64,000 nucleotides of DNA from Gammaproteobacteria bacterium (GCA_003567475.1 PWZL01000058.1:19859-83858), one strand, 5' to 3'. Positions 51,514 to 62,333 are shown, counted from the first letter of the stretch. The notes: generated from the letters alone by a model not told the origin. A program made the numbers and translations.

Positions 51514-52127
51514 GCCGACTCGCGCGCCAGAAGGTCAAGCAGCAGGCCGATCACCAGCCCGTGGTAGTAATCCTGCGCCTCCTCACGACCGCGCTGTTGC
51601 TCGACCCACGCCTGCATCTGCGCGGCGCTCGGCGCGCCGTCACAGTCGGCGAAGGCACCGGCCAGCGAATGCCGGGCGATCGCGAGGCTGGCGGCATAGT
51701 GACGGCGGCTGGCGGCATCGGCCCACAGTCCCATGGCGCGACAGGCATCGGCAGGCAGGGCATCGGGCACCCCGTCGAAGTGGATCAGGGCCGAGACGAA
51801 CTGCGACTGCCGATGCCCCATCGCCGCTGCCTGATCGACGTAGTCCATCCCTGCCAGGAAATTGCCTGAGTAAAACAGTACCCGGCCGAGGTAGTACACC
51901 AGGCGCGGCGTCTCCGGTTCGTTCTCCACGGCGCGACGGCAGGCCTCAATTGCGGTATCCAGATCCTGACGAACCACCGAAGCCGGCACGCCGGCGACGA
52001 TACGATCGGGATCGGAGGGATGGGCGGCAAGCAGATCACAGGCCGTCGGCACCTCGATCTCGCCGGCACCGGCGGTCAGCAACGGGCAGAGGGCCAGTAC
52101 GGCGGTGAGCAGCAGAGATCGCGTCAT
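51510..52127 (-). CDS. Exported TPR/Sel1-like hypothetical protein
   Basis: Signal MTRSLLLTAVLALCPLLTAGAG; IEACRRAVENEPETPRLVYYLGRVLFYSGN helical repeat. Confidence 0.65.
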   Translation of the reverse strand: MTRSLLLTAVLALCPLLTAGAGEIEVPTACDLLAAHPSDPDRIVAGVPASVVRQDLDTAIEACRRAVENEPETPRLVYYLGRVLFYSGNFLAGMDYVDQAAAMGHRQSQFVSALIHFDGVPDALPADACRAMGLWADAASRRHYAASLAIARHSLAGAFADCDGAPSAAQMQAWVEQQRGREEAQDYYHGLVIGLLLDLLARESA

Positions 52128-52268
52128 GGTGGGCTCCGGAAATTCTGAACGCCGGCGAGTGTAGCAACATTCTCCGTGGACACGTATCCTCTGCGCAGCA
52201 GTGGACGTCCGGGTCCTGAGACGCGGCGAAACACTGACCTCGGTTAGCGCTCCCCGACGAGGCCCCCC

Positions 52269-52661
52269 ATGACCATCGCCTACTGGTGTGTATTGATTGC
52301 GGCAGTCATGCCAATCGTCTGGGCCGGCTGCGCCAAGGCCGGCGGTGTCCGCGGGGGCGCCGGTCGGTTCGACAATGCGGCCCCGCGCGACTATCTCGGG
52401 CGCCTCCAGGGCTGGCCCGCACGGGCCAACTGGGCCCAGCAGAACGCGCTGGAGGCCTTTGCGCCGTTCGCGGCCGGCGTCATCATCGCGCATCAGATCG
52501 GCAACCTGGCACAGACCACCATTGACCTGCTGGCCATCATTTTTATCGCGGCACGGATCGCTTACGGGCTGTTTTACATGGCAGACCGCGCCAACCTGCG
52601 CACCGTCGTCTGGCTGATCGGCTTCGTCAGCACCCTCCTGCTGTTCGTGCTCTCTGTCTGA
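52269..52661 (+). CDS. MAPEG family membrane protein
   Basis: ANWAQQNALEAFAPFAAGVIIAHQIG...IIFIAARIAYGLFYMADRANLRTVVW. Confidence 0.9.
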   Translation: MTIAYWCVLIAAVMPIVWAGCAKAGGVRGGAGRFDNAAPRDYLGRLQGWPARANWAQQNALEAFAPFAAGVIIAHQIGNLAQTTIDLLAIIFIAARIAYGLFYMADRANLRTVVWLIGFVSTLLLFVLSV

Positions 52662-52717
52662 GCGCCGTTGGCGCTGCGCTGAGGCTCCGCGGCCACTGAC
52701 CGGAACGAACCGCGCCC

Positions 52718-52736
52718 ATGTGCTAAATTGGCACAT
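52718..52736. promoter_or_regulatory. Inverted repeat ATGTGC-N7-GCACAT directly before the histidine kinase start
   Basis: ATGTGCTAAATTGGCACAT, 6 bp perfect arms. Confidence 0.4.
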
Positions 52737-52738
52737 CT

Positions 52739-54226
52739 ATGGGCATGACAAACGTCTCTAGCGGTCGCGCAACCCGCTTCCACCCCAGCCTGCGGCTGTC
52801 CATCTCCGCCTTCGTGCTGCTGCCAGTGCTGATCCTGCTGGCCGTCGGCGGCTGGCTGGCGCTCGCCAGCCTGGAACGCCAGACCATGGCGCGGATGCAG
52901 GAGGATGTGCGGCTGGTGGCCGAGACACTGCGCCGCCCCCTGGCGTACTCGCTGGAGCTCGGCAGGCTCGGTACGGTCGAGAGCGCGCTGCTCTCAGCCC
53001 GACGGCTGGGGCCCGTGTATGGCATCTATGTCTATGACCATGAAGGCGAACGCGTGGCTTCCGTGGGCACTCGCCGGGGCGAGATCAGCACCGAGGACGT
53101 CCGCGCCCTGGCCGATGATGGCGAAAGGACGGCGGATTTCGAGGAACTCGGCGGTGAGGAGATGTTCTCGTATTTCCAGCCGCTGACCGATGCCGGCGGA
53201 CAGATCATTGGTTTGTTGCAGGTGACGCGACGAGGGGAGGACTTCGATGCCTACCTCAGGCGCCTTCGCTCGGGCGCGCTCGGGCTGCTCCTGCTCGCCG
53301 GCATCCTGATGACAGGGATCATGCTGCTGGGTCATCACCGCGCGGTGGGGCGGCATGTGGGTGACATGCGTGAGGCCATGCGCCAGGTCGCCGATGGCGC
53401 ATACAGCCAGCGGGTGTCCGGGCAGGGACCCGCGGAACTCCACGCGCTGGCCGAAGGCATCAACGGGATGCTGGATGCGGTTGAACGCTCGCATACTGAA
53501 CTCGACAGGCGTCGTGAGTCCGAGCTGGCGCTGCGGGCCCGGCTCGCACGCTCGGAGAAGATGGCGGCCATCGGACAACTCGCGGCCGGCGTGGCCCATG
53601 AGCTGGGCACTCCGCTGGCGACCGTCGACGGGCAGGCGCAGCGGGCCCTGCGCGAACAAGACAACCTGCCGCCGCAGGTCCGCCACGGTTTCGACAGCAT
53701 CCGTGCGGAAGTGGCACGGATGGTCAACATCGTCCGTCAGCTGATGGATGTCGGCAGGCGCAATCCGCTGGACCGGCGGGACATCTCAGCCGCAACCCTG
53801 GTACGACGGGCCCTGACGCAGCTGCCCGAATCGCGCGCCGCCACAGCACCGGATATCGAAGTGATCCTGCCGAAACCTGCCCCCCATCTGCCAGTAGAGC
53901 CGGTGCGCGGTGAGCAGGCACTGGTCAATCTGCTGGACAACGCGCGCCAGGCCGCGCGGCAGCGCGTACGCCTGAGCTGGTATGACGCCGCAGACGGCCG
54001 AGGCTTTGTCGTCGAAGACGATGGCCCAGGCGTCTCCAGCGACGCGGCCCCCCATGTCTTCGAACCCTTCTTCACCACCAAACCGGTCGGCGAAGGGACC
54101 GGGCTCGGCCTCGCAGTGGTCCACTCCATCGCCGAGGCCCATGAGGGCGAGGTGCGGATCGACCCGTCCTCACTTGGCGGCGCACGCTTCACCCTCGTGC
54201 TGGCTCCACCCGGGACCGCCGGATGA
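52739..54226 (+). CDS. Membrane sensor histidine kinase (HAMP, HisKA, HATPase)
   Basis: Two TMs flanking a periplasmic segment; AAIGQLAAGVAHELGTPLATVDGQAQRAL H-box; VNLLDNARQAARQRV N-box; GEGTGLGLAVVHSIAEAHEGEV G-box. Confidence 0.94.
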   Translation: MGMTNVSSGRATRFHPSLRLSISAFVLLPVLILLAVGGWLALASLERQTMARMQEDVRLVAETLRRPLAYSLELGRLGTVESALLSARRLGPVYGIYVYDHEGERVASVGTRRGEISTEDVRALADDGERTADFEELGGEEMFSYFQPLTDAGGQIIGLLQVTRRGEDFDAYLRRLRSGALGLLLLAGILMTGIMLLGHHRAVGRHVGDMREAMRQVADGAYSQRVSGQGPAELHALAEGINGMLDAVERSHTELDRRRESELALRARLARSEKMAAIGQLAAGVAHELGTPLATVDGQAQRALREQDNLPPQVRHGFDSIRAEVARMVNIVRQLMDVGRRNPLDRRDISAATLVRRALTQLPESRAATAPDIEVILPKPAPHLPVEPVRGEQALVNLLDNARQAARQRVRLSWYDAADGRGFVVEDDGPGVSSDAAPHVFEPFFTTKPVGEGTGLGLAVVHSIAEAHEGEVRIDPSSLGGARFTLVLAPPGTAG

Positions 54227-55635
54227 GCGCAGAGATCGCCGGCACCCGCCAGTCGCGTGACCCGGAAGCCGACACTCGCCCTCGTATTCTGGTGGTCGAG
54301 GACGACCAGGCGCTGCGGGAACTGCTGGCCGACGAACTTGCTGATGCCGGCTACGAAGTCACTGCCGCAGGCGATGCTCAGCAGGCACTCGCGTGCCAGC
54401 ACGCCGAGGCCTGCGAGGTGGTGATCAGCGATCTCCGACTCCCTGGGCAGGACGGTCTGGCCCTGCTCGCGGCAATCCGGACGGCGGGGCTCGACTGCGG
54501 ATTCATCATGATCACGGGATTCGGCACGGTCGAGCAGGCTGTCGAGGCGCTCAAACAGGGCGCTGATGACTTCCTGACCAAGCCGCTCAAGCTCGATCAT
54601 CTACGACTGGCGGTCTCCCGGGTACTCGAACACCGACGCCTCCGCAGCGAAGTCACCCGTTACCGCGCCCTGCTCGTCGGCGATGACTTTCATGGCATGC
54701 TGGGGCGCAGTGAGCCCATGCGCCGGCTGTTCGACATCGTGCGACGCGTGGGGGCGGCCAATGGGCCGGTGCTCATCCTTGGCGAGAGCGGCACCGGCAA
54801 GGAACTGGTCGCCCGTGCGATCCATGCCGAGAGCGACCGGGCCGGCGGCCCGTTCGTGGCGATCAACTGTGCGGGCATCCCGGCCGAATTGATCGAAAGC
54901 GAACTTTTCGGCCATGCCTCGGGCGCCTTTACCGGCGCCAGGCAATCGCGCGAGGGCCTGTTCATGGCCGCCCAGGGCGGTACCCTGCTACTCGATGAGA
55001 TCGGCGAGATGCCCATGGACATGCAGGCCAAGCTGCTGCGCGTCCTCGAGGACGGCACTCTGCGTCCCGTGGGTGACAACCGCGAACTTCGCCCGGATGT
55101 CAGGGTGCTGGCGGCCACGCATCGGGATCTCGAATCCCAGGTCCGCGAGGGCGGCTTTCGCGAGGATCTGTTCTTTCGACTTGAGACCTTCCAGGTGGTG
55201 GTGCCGCCGCTGCGCGAACGCGGCGAGGATGTGGACCTGCTCGCAGCGCGGCTGGTCGCACGGTTCGGCGCCAACCGCCAACCACCGGTCGCGGGGATTG
55301 CCCCCTCTGCGCGGGCGCTGTTTCAACGCTACGCTTTTCCCGGGAACGTCCGCGAGCTGTCCAATGCGCTGGAGCGTGCGGTGGCCTTCTGCCAGGGCGA
55401 TGAAATCACCGCGGCGGACCTCCCCGAGCGCCTTCGCCGCACCGGCGCCGCCGCGGAACCCGCACCGCTGTCAGGCCTCTGGGATGACGCTCGCCTGCCC
55501 ACCCTGGAACAGGTTGAGCGGCGCTATATCGCGCACGTGCTGGAAGCGCTGGGCGGCAACAAGCGCCGGGCCGCACAGGTGCTCGGCATCGGCCGACGCA
55601 CGCTGTACCGCCGGCTGGGACTGGACGCAGGCTAG
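54223..55635 (+). CDS. Sigma54-dependent response regulator (REC-AAA-HTH, NtrC family)
   Basis: REC domain with D in VVISDLRLPGQDG; LGESGTGKELVARAIH; ESELFGHASGAFTGARQSREG (GAFTGA); Fis-type HTH NKRRAAQVLGIGRRTLYRRL. Confidence 0.96.
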   Translation: MSAEIAGTRQSRDPEADTRPRILVVEDDQALRELLADELADAGYEVTAAGDAQQALACQHAEACEVVISDLRLPGQDGLALLAAIRTAGLDCGFIMITGFGTVEQAVEALKQGADDFLTKPLKLDHLRLAVSRVLEHRRLRSEVTRYRALLVGDDFHGMLGRSEPMRRLFDIVRRVGAANGPVLILGESGTGKELVARAIHAESDRAGGPFVAINCAGIPAELIESELFGHASGAFTGARQSREGLFMAAQGGTLLLDEIGEMPMDMQAKLLRVLEDGTLRPVGDNRELRPDVRVLAATHRDLESQVREGGFREDLFFRLETFQVVVPPLRERGEDVDLLAARLVARFGANRQPPVAGIAPSARALFQRYAFPGNVRELSNALERAVAFCQGDEITAADLPERLRRTGAAAEPAPLSGLWDDARLPTLEQVERRYIAHVLEALGGNKRRAAQVLGIGRRTLYRRLGLDAG

Positions 55636-55648
55636 GCAGATCGCGCCA

Positions 55649-55665
55649 TGTGTCACAACGACACA
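55649..55665. promoter_or_regulatory. Palindrome TGTGTC-N5-GACACA, candidate enhancer site
   Basis: 6 bp perfect arms, about 80-95 bp upstream of the -24/-12 element. Confidence 0.4.
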
Positions 55666-55742
55666 ACTCCGGCGCACCGATGCAGCCCTCATCTCCCCGG
55701 AACACTGCTGTCAATCTTCCATTTTTCAGTCACTTGAGAAAC

Positions 55743-55758
55743 TGGCACGGCACTTGCT
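55743..55758 (+). promoter_or_regulatory. Sigma54 (-24/-12) promoter
   Basis: TGGCACG-GCAC-TTGCT, GG and GC exactly 12 nt apart, 36 nt upstream of the DUF4168 ATG. Confidence 0.8.
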
Positions 55759-55793
55759 TCACATGACTGGAGTTCACCATACAGGAGTGTTTC

Positions 55794-56219
55794 ATGCAGT
55801 CTTTCAAGCATCTCATCCGTCGTGGCGTCCTGACCGCGCTGGCCGCGAGCCCGCTGGCCGTCGCACCCGCAGCTCTTGCCGCTCAGTACGACGAGCCTGC
55901 TCAGGGCGGCGAGGCGCACCAGGGCTTCGGGGCCGAGCAGCAGGCCGAACACCACGACGAGACGACGCTGGAGAATTTTGCGGACGCCTTCGTCGAGGTG
56001 CAGAGTATTCAGACGTCAGCTTCCCGGGACATGGAACAGGCGGGTGACCCCGCCGAGGCGCAGGAGATCCAGCAGCGCGCTCAGGAGGAGATGGTGCAGG
56101 CGGTGATCGACACCGGCCTGACCGTCGAGACCTACAATCGAATTGCCCAGCAGATGAATACCGATATCGATCTTCGCGAGGACGTCATGGCCCGACTCGA
56201 GGCTCGGATGGGCGGCTGA
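55794..56219 (+). CDS. Exported DUF4168 domain protein
   Basis: Signal LIRRGVLTALAASPLAVAPAALAA; FADAFVEVQSIQ...MVQAVIDTGLTVETYNRIAQQMNTDIDLREDVMARLEA; SD ACAGGAG. Confidence 0.82.
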   Translation: MQSFKHLIRRGVLTALAASPLAVAPAALAAQYDEPAQGGEAHQGFGAEQQAEHHDETTLENFADAFVEVQSIQTSASRDMEQAGDPAEAQEIQQRAQEEMVQAVIDTGLTVETYNRIAQQMNTDIDLREDVMARLEARMGG

Positions 56220-56274
56220 ACGCCCGCCATGATGTCCCATAGCCGGCTTTCGTGAGCGCCGGCTGATGCGATTT

Positions 56275-56303
56275 AACCCCGCCATCAGGCGGGGTTTTTT
56301 TTG
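56275..56303 (+). terminator. Intrinsic terminator after DUF4168 gene
   Basis: AACCCCGCC-ATCA-GGCGGGGTTTTTTTT. Confidence 0.9.
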
Positions 56304-56929
56304 ATCTCACGTTCGGCCAGCACCGGCAATGCGGCAAGTTCAGCGTACGCCGCTGAAGCGAACACCGTCGGATCGGCAAGGTGAACGCGCAGCATGTCCA
56401 GGCCATCCCGCCCCCAGAACACCTGGCCATCGACCACCAGGGTCGGCACCCCGAAGACCCCGTCGCTGATCGCCGCCGCCGTATGGGCGCGCAAGTCTGC
56501 TTTCACGGCATCGTCGCGCAGGCGTGCGGGCGCATCGGTCACCCCGAGCCGTTCGGCCAGTTGACAGATCCCCTGGAAGTCCCGGGGGTCTCCACCATCA
56601 CGCCAGACCCACGCGAACACCTCATGGACCGCTGCGGGCGCAGGCGCCAGCAGGCAGCACAGGCGATCGAGCATCAGCGGATTGAACGGATGGCCTGGCG
56701 GCCAGCGCAGCGCGACGCCGTCGCGTTCGGCCAACCACTGCACATGGCGATAGGTGAATGCGCGCTTGGGCGGGACTTCTGCTGGACCCAGCTGCCCCCA
56801 ATGGGCCAGCAGACCCGCGAACAGCACGGGTCGGGCTTCGAGCTCGAGCGGGATCGACAGCGCCTGCAGCCGCACGCTGTGCAGCCAGGCATAGGGGGAG
56901 ACGATATCGAAGTACCAGCGGACCTTCAC
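56285..56929 (-). CDS. 2-hydroxychromene-2-carboxylate isomerase / DsbA-like
   Basis: VRWYFDIVSPYAWLHSVRL; AISDGVFGVPTLVVDGQVFWGRDGLDML. Confidence 0.9.
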   Translation of the reverse strand: MKVRWYFDIVSPYAWLHSVRLQALSIPLELEARPVLFAGLLAHWGQLGPAEVPPKRAFTYRHVQWLAERDGVALRWPPGHPFNPLMLDRLCCLLAPAPAAVHEVFAWVWRDGGDPRDFQGICQLAERLGVTDAPARLRDDAVKADLRAHTAAAISDGVFGVPTLVVDGQVFWGRDGLDMLRVHLADPTVFASAAYAELAALPVLAEREIKKNPA

Positions 56930-57528
56930 GCCCGTCGGCGCCAGACCAGCAGACTGTTGTTGGCGGGCATGGCGTGATCTGCGGCCAGCGCGAAGCCTGT
57001 ATCCGCCGCCAGTTTCTCGAGCAGACCGAGGTCGCGGATCCCCATTCGGGGATCACGCAAACGCAGGGATGCGTCGAACTCGCGGTTGCTTTCGCTCGTG
57101 AAGCGCCCAGCCCGGTTGAACGGCCCGTAGAGACAGAACGGCGCCTCGGGCGGGAGACGCTCGCCAAGTCCCGCGAACATGTCGCAGACGGCATCCCAGC
57201 CCATGATGTGGGCTGTATTGGCACTGAAGGCCGCATCGATCGACGGGACATCTGGCCACGGCCTGGAGGAGACGTCCAATCGCAGGGGCGCGCGCACGTT
57301 CTCCGGGCCGCACTCGCGGATCCAGCCCAGGATGCCGGGATGATGCTCGGAAAGATCACTGGTATGCCACACCAGGGCGCTCAGGGCGGCGGCAAAAAAC
57401 ACCGCGTGCTGGCCAGTGCCCGAGCCGACTTCGAGCACGCTGCGCCGATCCGAGAACACCTCGCACAGCACCTCCAGGATCGGCCCGCGATTGCGCTCGC
57501 AGGCGGGCGAGTACGCCAGTCGACTCAT
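56926..57528 (-). CDS. DUF938 family SAM-dependent methyltransferase
   Basis: [58 protein letters not shown]. Confidence 0.87.
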   Translation of the reverse strand: MSRLAYSPACERNRGPILEVLCEVFSDRRSVLEVGSGTGQHAVFFAAALSALVWHTSDLSEHHPGILGWIRECGPENVRAPLRLDVSSRPWPDVPSIDAAFSANTAHIMGWDAVCDMFAGLGERLPPEAPFCLYGPFNRAGRFTSESNREFDASLRLRDPRMGIRDLGLLEKLAADTGFALAADHAMPANNSLLVWRRRA

Positions 57529-58103
57529 GATCTGCGCATGCTCGCCGCCGCCCCCAACTCGGGTCGCAACAGGAATTCCCGATAGTGTCGCAACTCGGCG
57601 ATCGAATCGTGAATATCGGCCAGCGCCAGGTGGGTCGAGGCCTTCCCGAACGCATCGGCCACGTCCGGCGCCCAAAGGCGTGCCAGAATCTTCAGCGTCG
57701 ACACGTCCAGGTTGCGGTAATGGAACCACGCGGCCAGCTCCGGCATATGGCGCACGAGGAAGCGGCGATCCTGGCAGATGCTGTTGCCGCACATGGGCGA
57801 ACAGCCTGCCGGCACCCAGTTACGCAGGAACGTCAGCGTGATCAGCTCCGCCTCGCGCTCGGTCATGGCGCTGGAACGGACCCGCTGGGTCAGCCCCGAG
57901 CGGCCATGCTGCTCGGTGTTCCAGTCATCCATGCCCGCGAGCGCTGCATCATCCTGATGGATTGCCATGACCGGGCCCTCCGCCAGCACGTTCAGGTAGC
58001 GGTCGGTGATGACGGTGGCGATCTCGATGATGCGGTCGCGCTCCGGGTCGAGCCCGGTCATCTCGAGATCGAGCCAGACGAGGTTATCCTCTCGGCATTG
58101 CAT
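57525..58103 (-). CDS. orn: Oligoribonuclease
   Basis: [77 protein letters not shown]. Confidence 0.96.
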   Translation of the reverse strand: MQCREDNLVWLDLEMTGLDPERDRIIEIATVITDRYLNVLAEGPVMAIHQDDAALAGMDDWNTEQHGRSGLTQRVRSSAMTEREAELITLTFLRNWVPAGCSPMCGNSICQDRRFLVRHMPELAAWFHYRNLDVSTLKILARLWAPDVADAFGKASTHLALADIHDSIAELRHYREFLLRPELGAAASMRRS

Positions 58104-58177
58104 AACGGTCGCGACTCCAAAGCACATGAGACACCTCAGTATAGCCGCTGCCGCCTGACGGGAAACCGGGCCTATAC

Positions 58178-59185
58178 TTGTCGCCCATGCCGCCTGCCGC
58201 CTCTCCCGCCAGCCGACCCGCCACCACCGTCGCCGGACTGGTGGTCGCACGTTACCGGCGTGAATTCCTGGTCGAGGATGCTGCGGGCACGCGCCATCGC
58301 TGTCTGGCGGGACGTCGCGAGCTGCGGCCCCTGGTCGGGGACCGAATCCGGTTCAGCCTGCCCGGGCAGGCCGGCGACACAGGTCGTATCGAACACCTGG
58401 AACCCCGCGACAACTGCCTTGAGCGCATCGACAGCCGGGGCCGCAGCGAACCCCTGGCGGCCAACCTGACCCAGCTCGTGGTCGTGGTCGCCCCACAACC
58501 GGCCCCGGACGCCCTGCTGGTCGACCGCTACCTCTGCGCCGCCAGGCTGCTCGATCTTGCCGCCTGCATTGTCAGCAACAAAGCGGACCTGGCAGAACGC
58601 AGGCCACCACAGGCGGTGTCCACAGGCGCTGCGGTAGGCCTGGAGGTCGACCTCGGCTCAGGCGAGCTCCTCGCGGAATACCGCGCCCTGGGCTACGAGG
58701 TGATCGAATGCTCGGCGCTCGCTGGCGCGGGGCTCGCGGCGCTGGCGCGACGACTGGCCGGCGAGGTCAGCAGCCTGGTCGGTCAATCCGGTGTGGGGAA
58801 ATCCTCCCTGGTCAACCGGCTGGTGCCGGGCGCCACGCAGGCCGTCGGCGAGGTCTCGGCGAGATCCGGCGAGGGCCGGCACACCACCACCACGGCGCTC
58901 GCGCATCGCCTCGACGGCGGTGGCATGGTCATCGACTTCCCCGGCGTGCGCGGCTACAGCCCACCCCTGCCGCCGCCCGCGCGCGTACAGCAGGGGTTCT
59001 GCGAAATCGCCAGCGCAGCCCCGGGTTGCCGCTTCGCCAATTGCCTGCATCAGGACGAACCCGACTGCGCCGTGAAACAGGCGATCGCCACAGGCGCGAT
59101 CAGCGCACGACGCTACGCCAGCTACCTCGAACTCTTGCGGCTGGCTGCGAAATTCGACCGACCTGACGCCCGCCGGCGACGCTGA
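58178..59185 (+). CDS. rsgA: Ribosome small subunit-dependent GTPase A
   Basis: [42 protein letters not shown]-terminal Cys/His zinc finger; divergent from orn. Confidence 0.95.
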   Translation: MSPMPPAASPASRPATTVAGLVVARYRREFLVEDAAGTRHRCLAGRRELRPLVGDRIRFSLPGQAGDTGRIEHLEPRDNCLERIDSRGRSEPLAANLTQLVVVVAPQPAPDALLVDRYLCAARLLDLAACIVSNKADLAERRPPQAVSTGAAVGLEVDLGSGELLAEYRALGYEVIECSALAGAGLAALARRLAGEVSSLVGQSGVGKSSLVNRLVPGATQAVGEVSARSGEGRHTTTTALAHRLDGGGMVIDFPGVRGYSPPLPPPARVQQGFCEIASAAPGCRFANCLHQDEPDCAVKQAIATGAISARRYASYLELLRLAAKFDRPDARRRR

Positions 59186-59198
59186 ACCCAGGCGCGCC

Positions 59199-59561
59199 TC
59201 ACCCCGGGGGCCAGGCGAGGCGCCGACCCGCCAGCAGGTGCAGATGGATGTGGTACACGGATTGCCCACCGTCGCCATTGCAGTTGATCACCGTCCGGTA
59301 GCCGGCCTCGGCGAAACCCTGCTCGACGGCGATCTCCGTGGCCACCACCAGCAGCCGGCCAAGCAAGGCCGCCTGCCCGGCGGTCGCGTCATTCAACGTG
59401 GCGATATGGGTTTTCGGGATGATCAGCGCATGCAGAGGGGCCTGTGGATTCACGTCCCGGAAGGCCAGGAGCTCGTCATCTTCATACAGCTTATCGGCGG
59501 GAATTTCCCCGGCAACAATTCGGCAGAACAGGCACTCTGGATCGCTGACACGCTGTGGCAT
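59199..59561 (-). CDS. hinT: Histidine triad nucleotide-binding protein
   Basis: CLFCRIVAGEIPADKLYEDDELLAFRDVNPQAPLHALIIPKTHIATL; YHIHLHLLAGR. Confidence 0.94.
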   Translation of the reverse strand: MPQRVSDPECLFCRIVAGEIPADKLYEDDELLAFRDVNPQAPLHALIIPKTHIATLNDATAGQAALLGRLLVVATEIAVEQGFAEAGYRTVINCNGDGGQSVYHIHLHLLAGRRLAWPPG

Positions 59562-59582
59562 TTCATGCTCCCGGGAATTCGC

Positions 59583-60215
59583 TCAACCGACCTCGTCCAC
59601 GCCCGCGGATCGTCCCGCCAGGCGCAGACGGCCTGTGAGTGCCCGCGACAGGGTGCCGGCATCCACGTATTCAAGATCCCCGCCGATGGGCACGCCATGG
59701 GCAATTCTCGAGGCTGCGACACCATGACCTGCCGCCAGTTCGGCGATCAGCTCGGCCGTGGCATCGCCCTCGACGGTCGTCCCGGTGGCGAGGATCAGTT
59801 CAGCAATCTCCCCGGTCGCCAACCGGGCATCCAGGACTGCGAGTCCAAGCTCATCGGGCCCGATGCCATCGAGCGGCGACAGATGCCCCATCAGGACAAA
59901 ATACTGACCGCTGTAGGCCCCAGAATCCTCGATGGCCAGCACGTCAGCCGGGGTTTCCACCACGCACACCAGGCGCGGATCACGGGCGGCCGAGCGGCAG
60001 ATCCCACAGAGCGTCTCTTCGGTGAGCATACGGCAGCGCTGGCAGTGTCCCACCTTCTCCACCGCGCTCTGCAGCGACCCCGCCAGCCGGCGCGCCCCCT
60101 CGCGATCACGCTCAAGCAGATGAAAAGCCATGCGCTGGGCTGACTTCCGGCCCACCCCGGGCAACGCCTTGAACGCCTCCACCAACTCCTTGACCAAAGG
60201 CGAGAAACTCACCAC
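59583..60215 (-). CDS. recR: Recombination protein RecR
   Basis: [19 protein letters not shown]; zinc finger [16 protein letters not shown]; Toprim [12 protein letters not shown]. Confidence 0.96.
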   Translation of the reverse strand: MVSFSPLVKELVEAFKALPGVGRKSAQRMAFHLLERDREGARRLAGSLQSAVEKVGHCQRCRMLTEETLCGICRSAARDPRLVCVVETPADVLAIEDSGAYSGQYFVLMGHLSPLDGIGPDELGLAVLDARLATGEIAELILATGTTVEGDATAELIAELAAGHGVAASRIAHGVPIGGDLEYVDAGTLSRALTGRLRLAGRSAGVDEVG

Positions 60216-60279
60216 AAAAACCTGTTTTTATTGATAACAATAATCTCGAAACGTCCTCAGCTCGAGCCTTGCACGCCCA

Positions 60280-60603
60280 TCAGAACGGCAGCTTCATGCC
60301 CGGTGGCAGGTTCAGCCCGGCGGTCATTCCGGCGAATTTTTCCTGGGTGGTGCGAGCCACGCGGGCCGTCGCATCATTGCAGGCTGCGGCGACAAGATCT
60401 TCCAGCATGTCGCGATCATCGCCCATCAGGCTCTCATCGATCTCGACATTGCGGACTTCATGCTTGCATGTCATGTGCACCTTGACCATCCCGCCGCCGG
60501 CCTCACCCACCACGACCAGATCAGCCAGCTCCTGCTGAGCCCTTTCCATGTTCGCCTGCATTTCCTGCGCCTGCTTCATCAGCGCGCCAAGTCCACCTTT
60601 CAT
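60280..60603 (-). CDS. YbaB/EbfC nucleoid-associated protein
   Basis: [51 protein letters not shown]; between dnaX and recR. Confidence 0.95.
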   Translation of the reverse strand: MKGGLGALMKQAQEMQANMERAQQELADLVVVGEAGGGMVKVHMTCKHEVRNVEIDESLMGDDRDMLEDLVAAACNDATARVARTTQEKFAGMTAGLNLPPGMKLPF

Positions 60604-60641
60604 GACATACTCTCCATAACGAATGAGACACAGATTAGGGT

Positions 60642-62333
60642 TCAGCTGTCTATCGGCGGCAGCGGCTGCACCGAGTCAAGGTGCAGCGTTGCATCGAACG
60701 TCTCCTCCAGTGCCCGGACGTTGGGGTCGGCCGCCAGCGCCTCCCGCGCGGCCTGCAGCCGCGCATCCCGCGCCTCGGCCTGTTGGCGCGCCGGCGTCGG
60801 CGCAGGCCGTCCGGCCTGAGCGATCACCAGCTCCACCGGCTCGCCCAGATGGGCCGACAGCTCCTGCTCGAGCTTGCCACGAATATTGGCCGTGTTCATA
60901 TGCGCCCCAGCGGCATCCAGCGCCAGCCGCCAGCGGCTGCCATCACGGGCCTGCAGCACGCAATGACTGGCGAGCTGCAGCGCGGCACCCCGAAGGCCGG
61001 CGGCGGCGATCACGCGACCCCAGTCGGCAGCGGGTTCAGCCATGCCTGCCGACACCCCGGCAGGCGCTGCGGGCGCCCGCGCGGCCCGGGCCGGGGCGGC
61101 CGCCCCCCGGGCAGCGGCCGGCCGGGAGTGTCGCACCGCCTCCGTTGGCGAAGCCGTGGTGACCTCCGGAGGCGCCGTCGCCCTCGATGGTGCTGCGCGA
61201 TGGCCGCCGGACTGGGCAGCCACGCCGCCATCCGCGGCGAGGCCCGGGCCCCCGGCCGGCTGCATCGCCAACATCCGCAACAGGGTCATCTCGAAGGCGC
61301 CGCGCTGGGCGTCGGCAAGTTCGAGTTCGCGCCGGCCCAGCAGCGCAATCTGGTAATACAGCTGCACGGCTTCCGGGCTGAGCGTCTCGGCAAGCCCCTG
61401 CAAGGCCTCTCGTTCCGGACTCTCCTCCAGGCCCGCATCGACCAGCTGCATCACCGCAATGCGCTGCAGCAGCTCGGCCAGGGCCTGCAACCCGGCGTCG
61501 TAGTCGGGTGCGCGTTCATCCATCACCGCCACGCAGGCCAACAGGCTGCGGCCATCACCACGCGCCAGTGCCTCGAGCACGCGCAGGATCTGGTCGCGAT
61601 CGATGCTCCCCAGCATCTCGGCCACCTCATCGGTCGAGACCCGGCCACCACCATAAGCGATCGCCTGATCGAGCAGGCTCAGGCTGTCGCGAACGCTGCC
61701 CTTGGCAGCCGCAGCCAGCAACCCCAGGGCGCGCGGCTCCGCGGCGACTTCCTCGGCCTGGCAGAGGCGCTCGAGATGGCCGGCCAACGCTTCCGGCGCC
61801 AGGCGCTTGAGATTGAACTGGAGGCACCGCGACAGCACCGTGACCGGCAGCTTCTGCGGATCGGTGGTGGCCAGCAGAAACTTGACGTGTGGCGGTGGTT
61901 CCTCAAGTGTTTTCAGCAATGCGTTGAACGAGTGCGTGGACAGCATGTGCACCTCGTCAATGAGATACACCTTGAATCGCCCGTTGGTCGGGGCGTACTG
62001 GACGTTGTCCAGCAGCTCACGCGTGTCATCGACTTTGGTACGCGAGGCCGCATCGACCTCGATGAGGTCGACAAATCGCCCCTGATCGATCTCGGTACAG
62101 GCCCGGCATTCACCGCAGGGCCGCGCGGTGATGCCGGTCTCGCAGTTGAGCGCCTTGGCCAGTACGCGCGCCACGGTGGTTTTGCCCACGCCGCGGGTCC
62201 CGGTGAACAAATAGGCGTGATGCAGGCGATCGTGCTCGAGTGAATTGATCAGTGCCCGCAGGACATGCTCCTGACCAATCATCTCGTCGAATTGCCTGGG
62301 CCGCCACTTGCGGGCGAGAACGGTGTAACTCAA
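60642..62333 (-). CDS. dnaX: DNA polymerase III subunit gamma/tau
   Basis: [53 protein letters not shown] start at 62333. Confidence 0.95.
   Translation of the reverse strand: MSYTVLARKWRPRQFDEMIGQEHVLRALINSLEHDRLHHAYLFTGTRGVGKTTVARVLAKALNCETGITARPCGECRACTEIDQGRFVDLIEVDAASRTKVDDTRELLDNVQYAPTNGRFKVYLIDEVHMLSTHSFNALLKTLEEPPPHVKFLLATTDPQKLPVTVLSRCLQFNLKRLAPEALAGHLERLCQAEEVAAEPRALGLLAAAAKGSVRDSLSLLDQAIAYGGGRVSTDEVAEMLGSIDRDQILRVLEALARGDGRSLLACVAVMDERAPDYDAGLQALAELLQRIAVMQLVDAGLEESPEREALQGLAETLSPEAVQLYYQIALLGRRELELADAQRGAFEMTLLRMLAMQPAGGPGLAADGGVAAQSGGHRAAPSRATAPPEVTTASPTEAVRHSRPAAARGAAAPARAARAPAAPAGVSAGMAEPAADWGRVIAAAGLRGAALQLASHCVLQARDGSRWRLALDAAGAHMNTANIRGKLEQELSAHLGEPVELVIAQAGRPAPTPARQQAEARDARLQAAREALAADPNVRALEETFDATLHLDSVQPLPPIDS

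Noticed and set aside
60210-60255. AT-rich patch with AAAAACCTGTTTTT between ybaB and recR
   Set aside because: Short, probably promoter or leader composition; not enough for a specific call.
60681-62243. 520 aa plus-strand ORF
   Set aside because: Antisense to dnaX; compositionally a shadow frame.
60642-62333. Programmed frameshift in dnaX
   Set aside because: No A-rich slippery heptamer seen in the expected region; reading frame is continuous.
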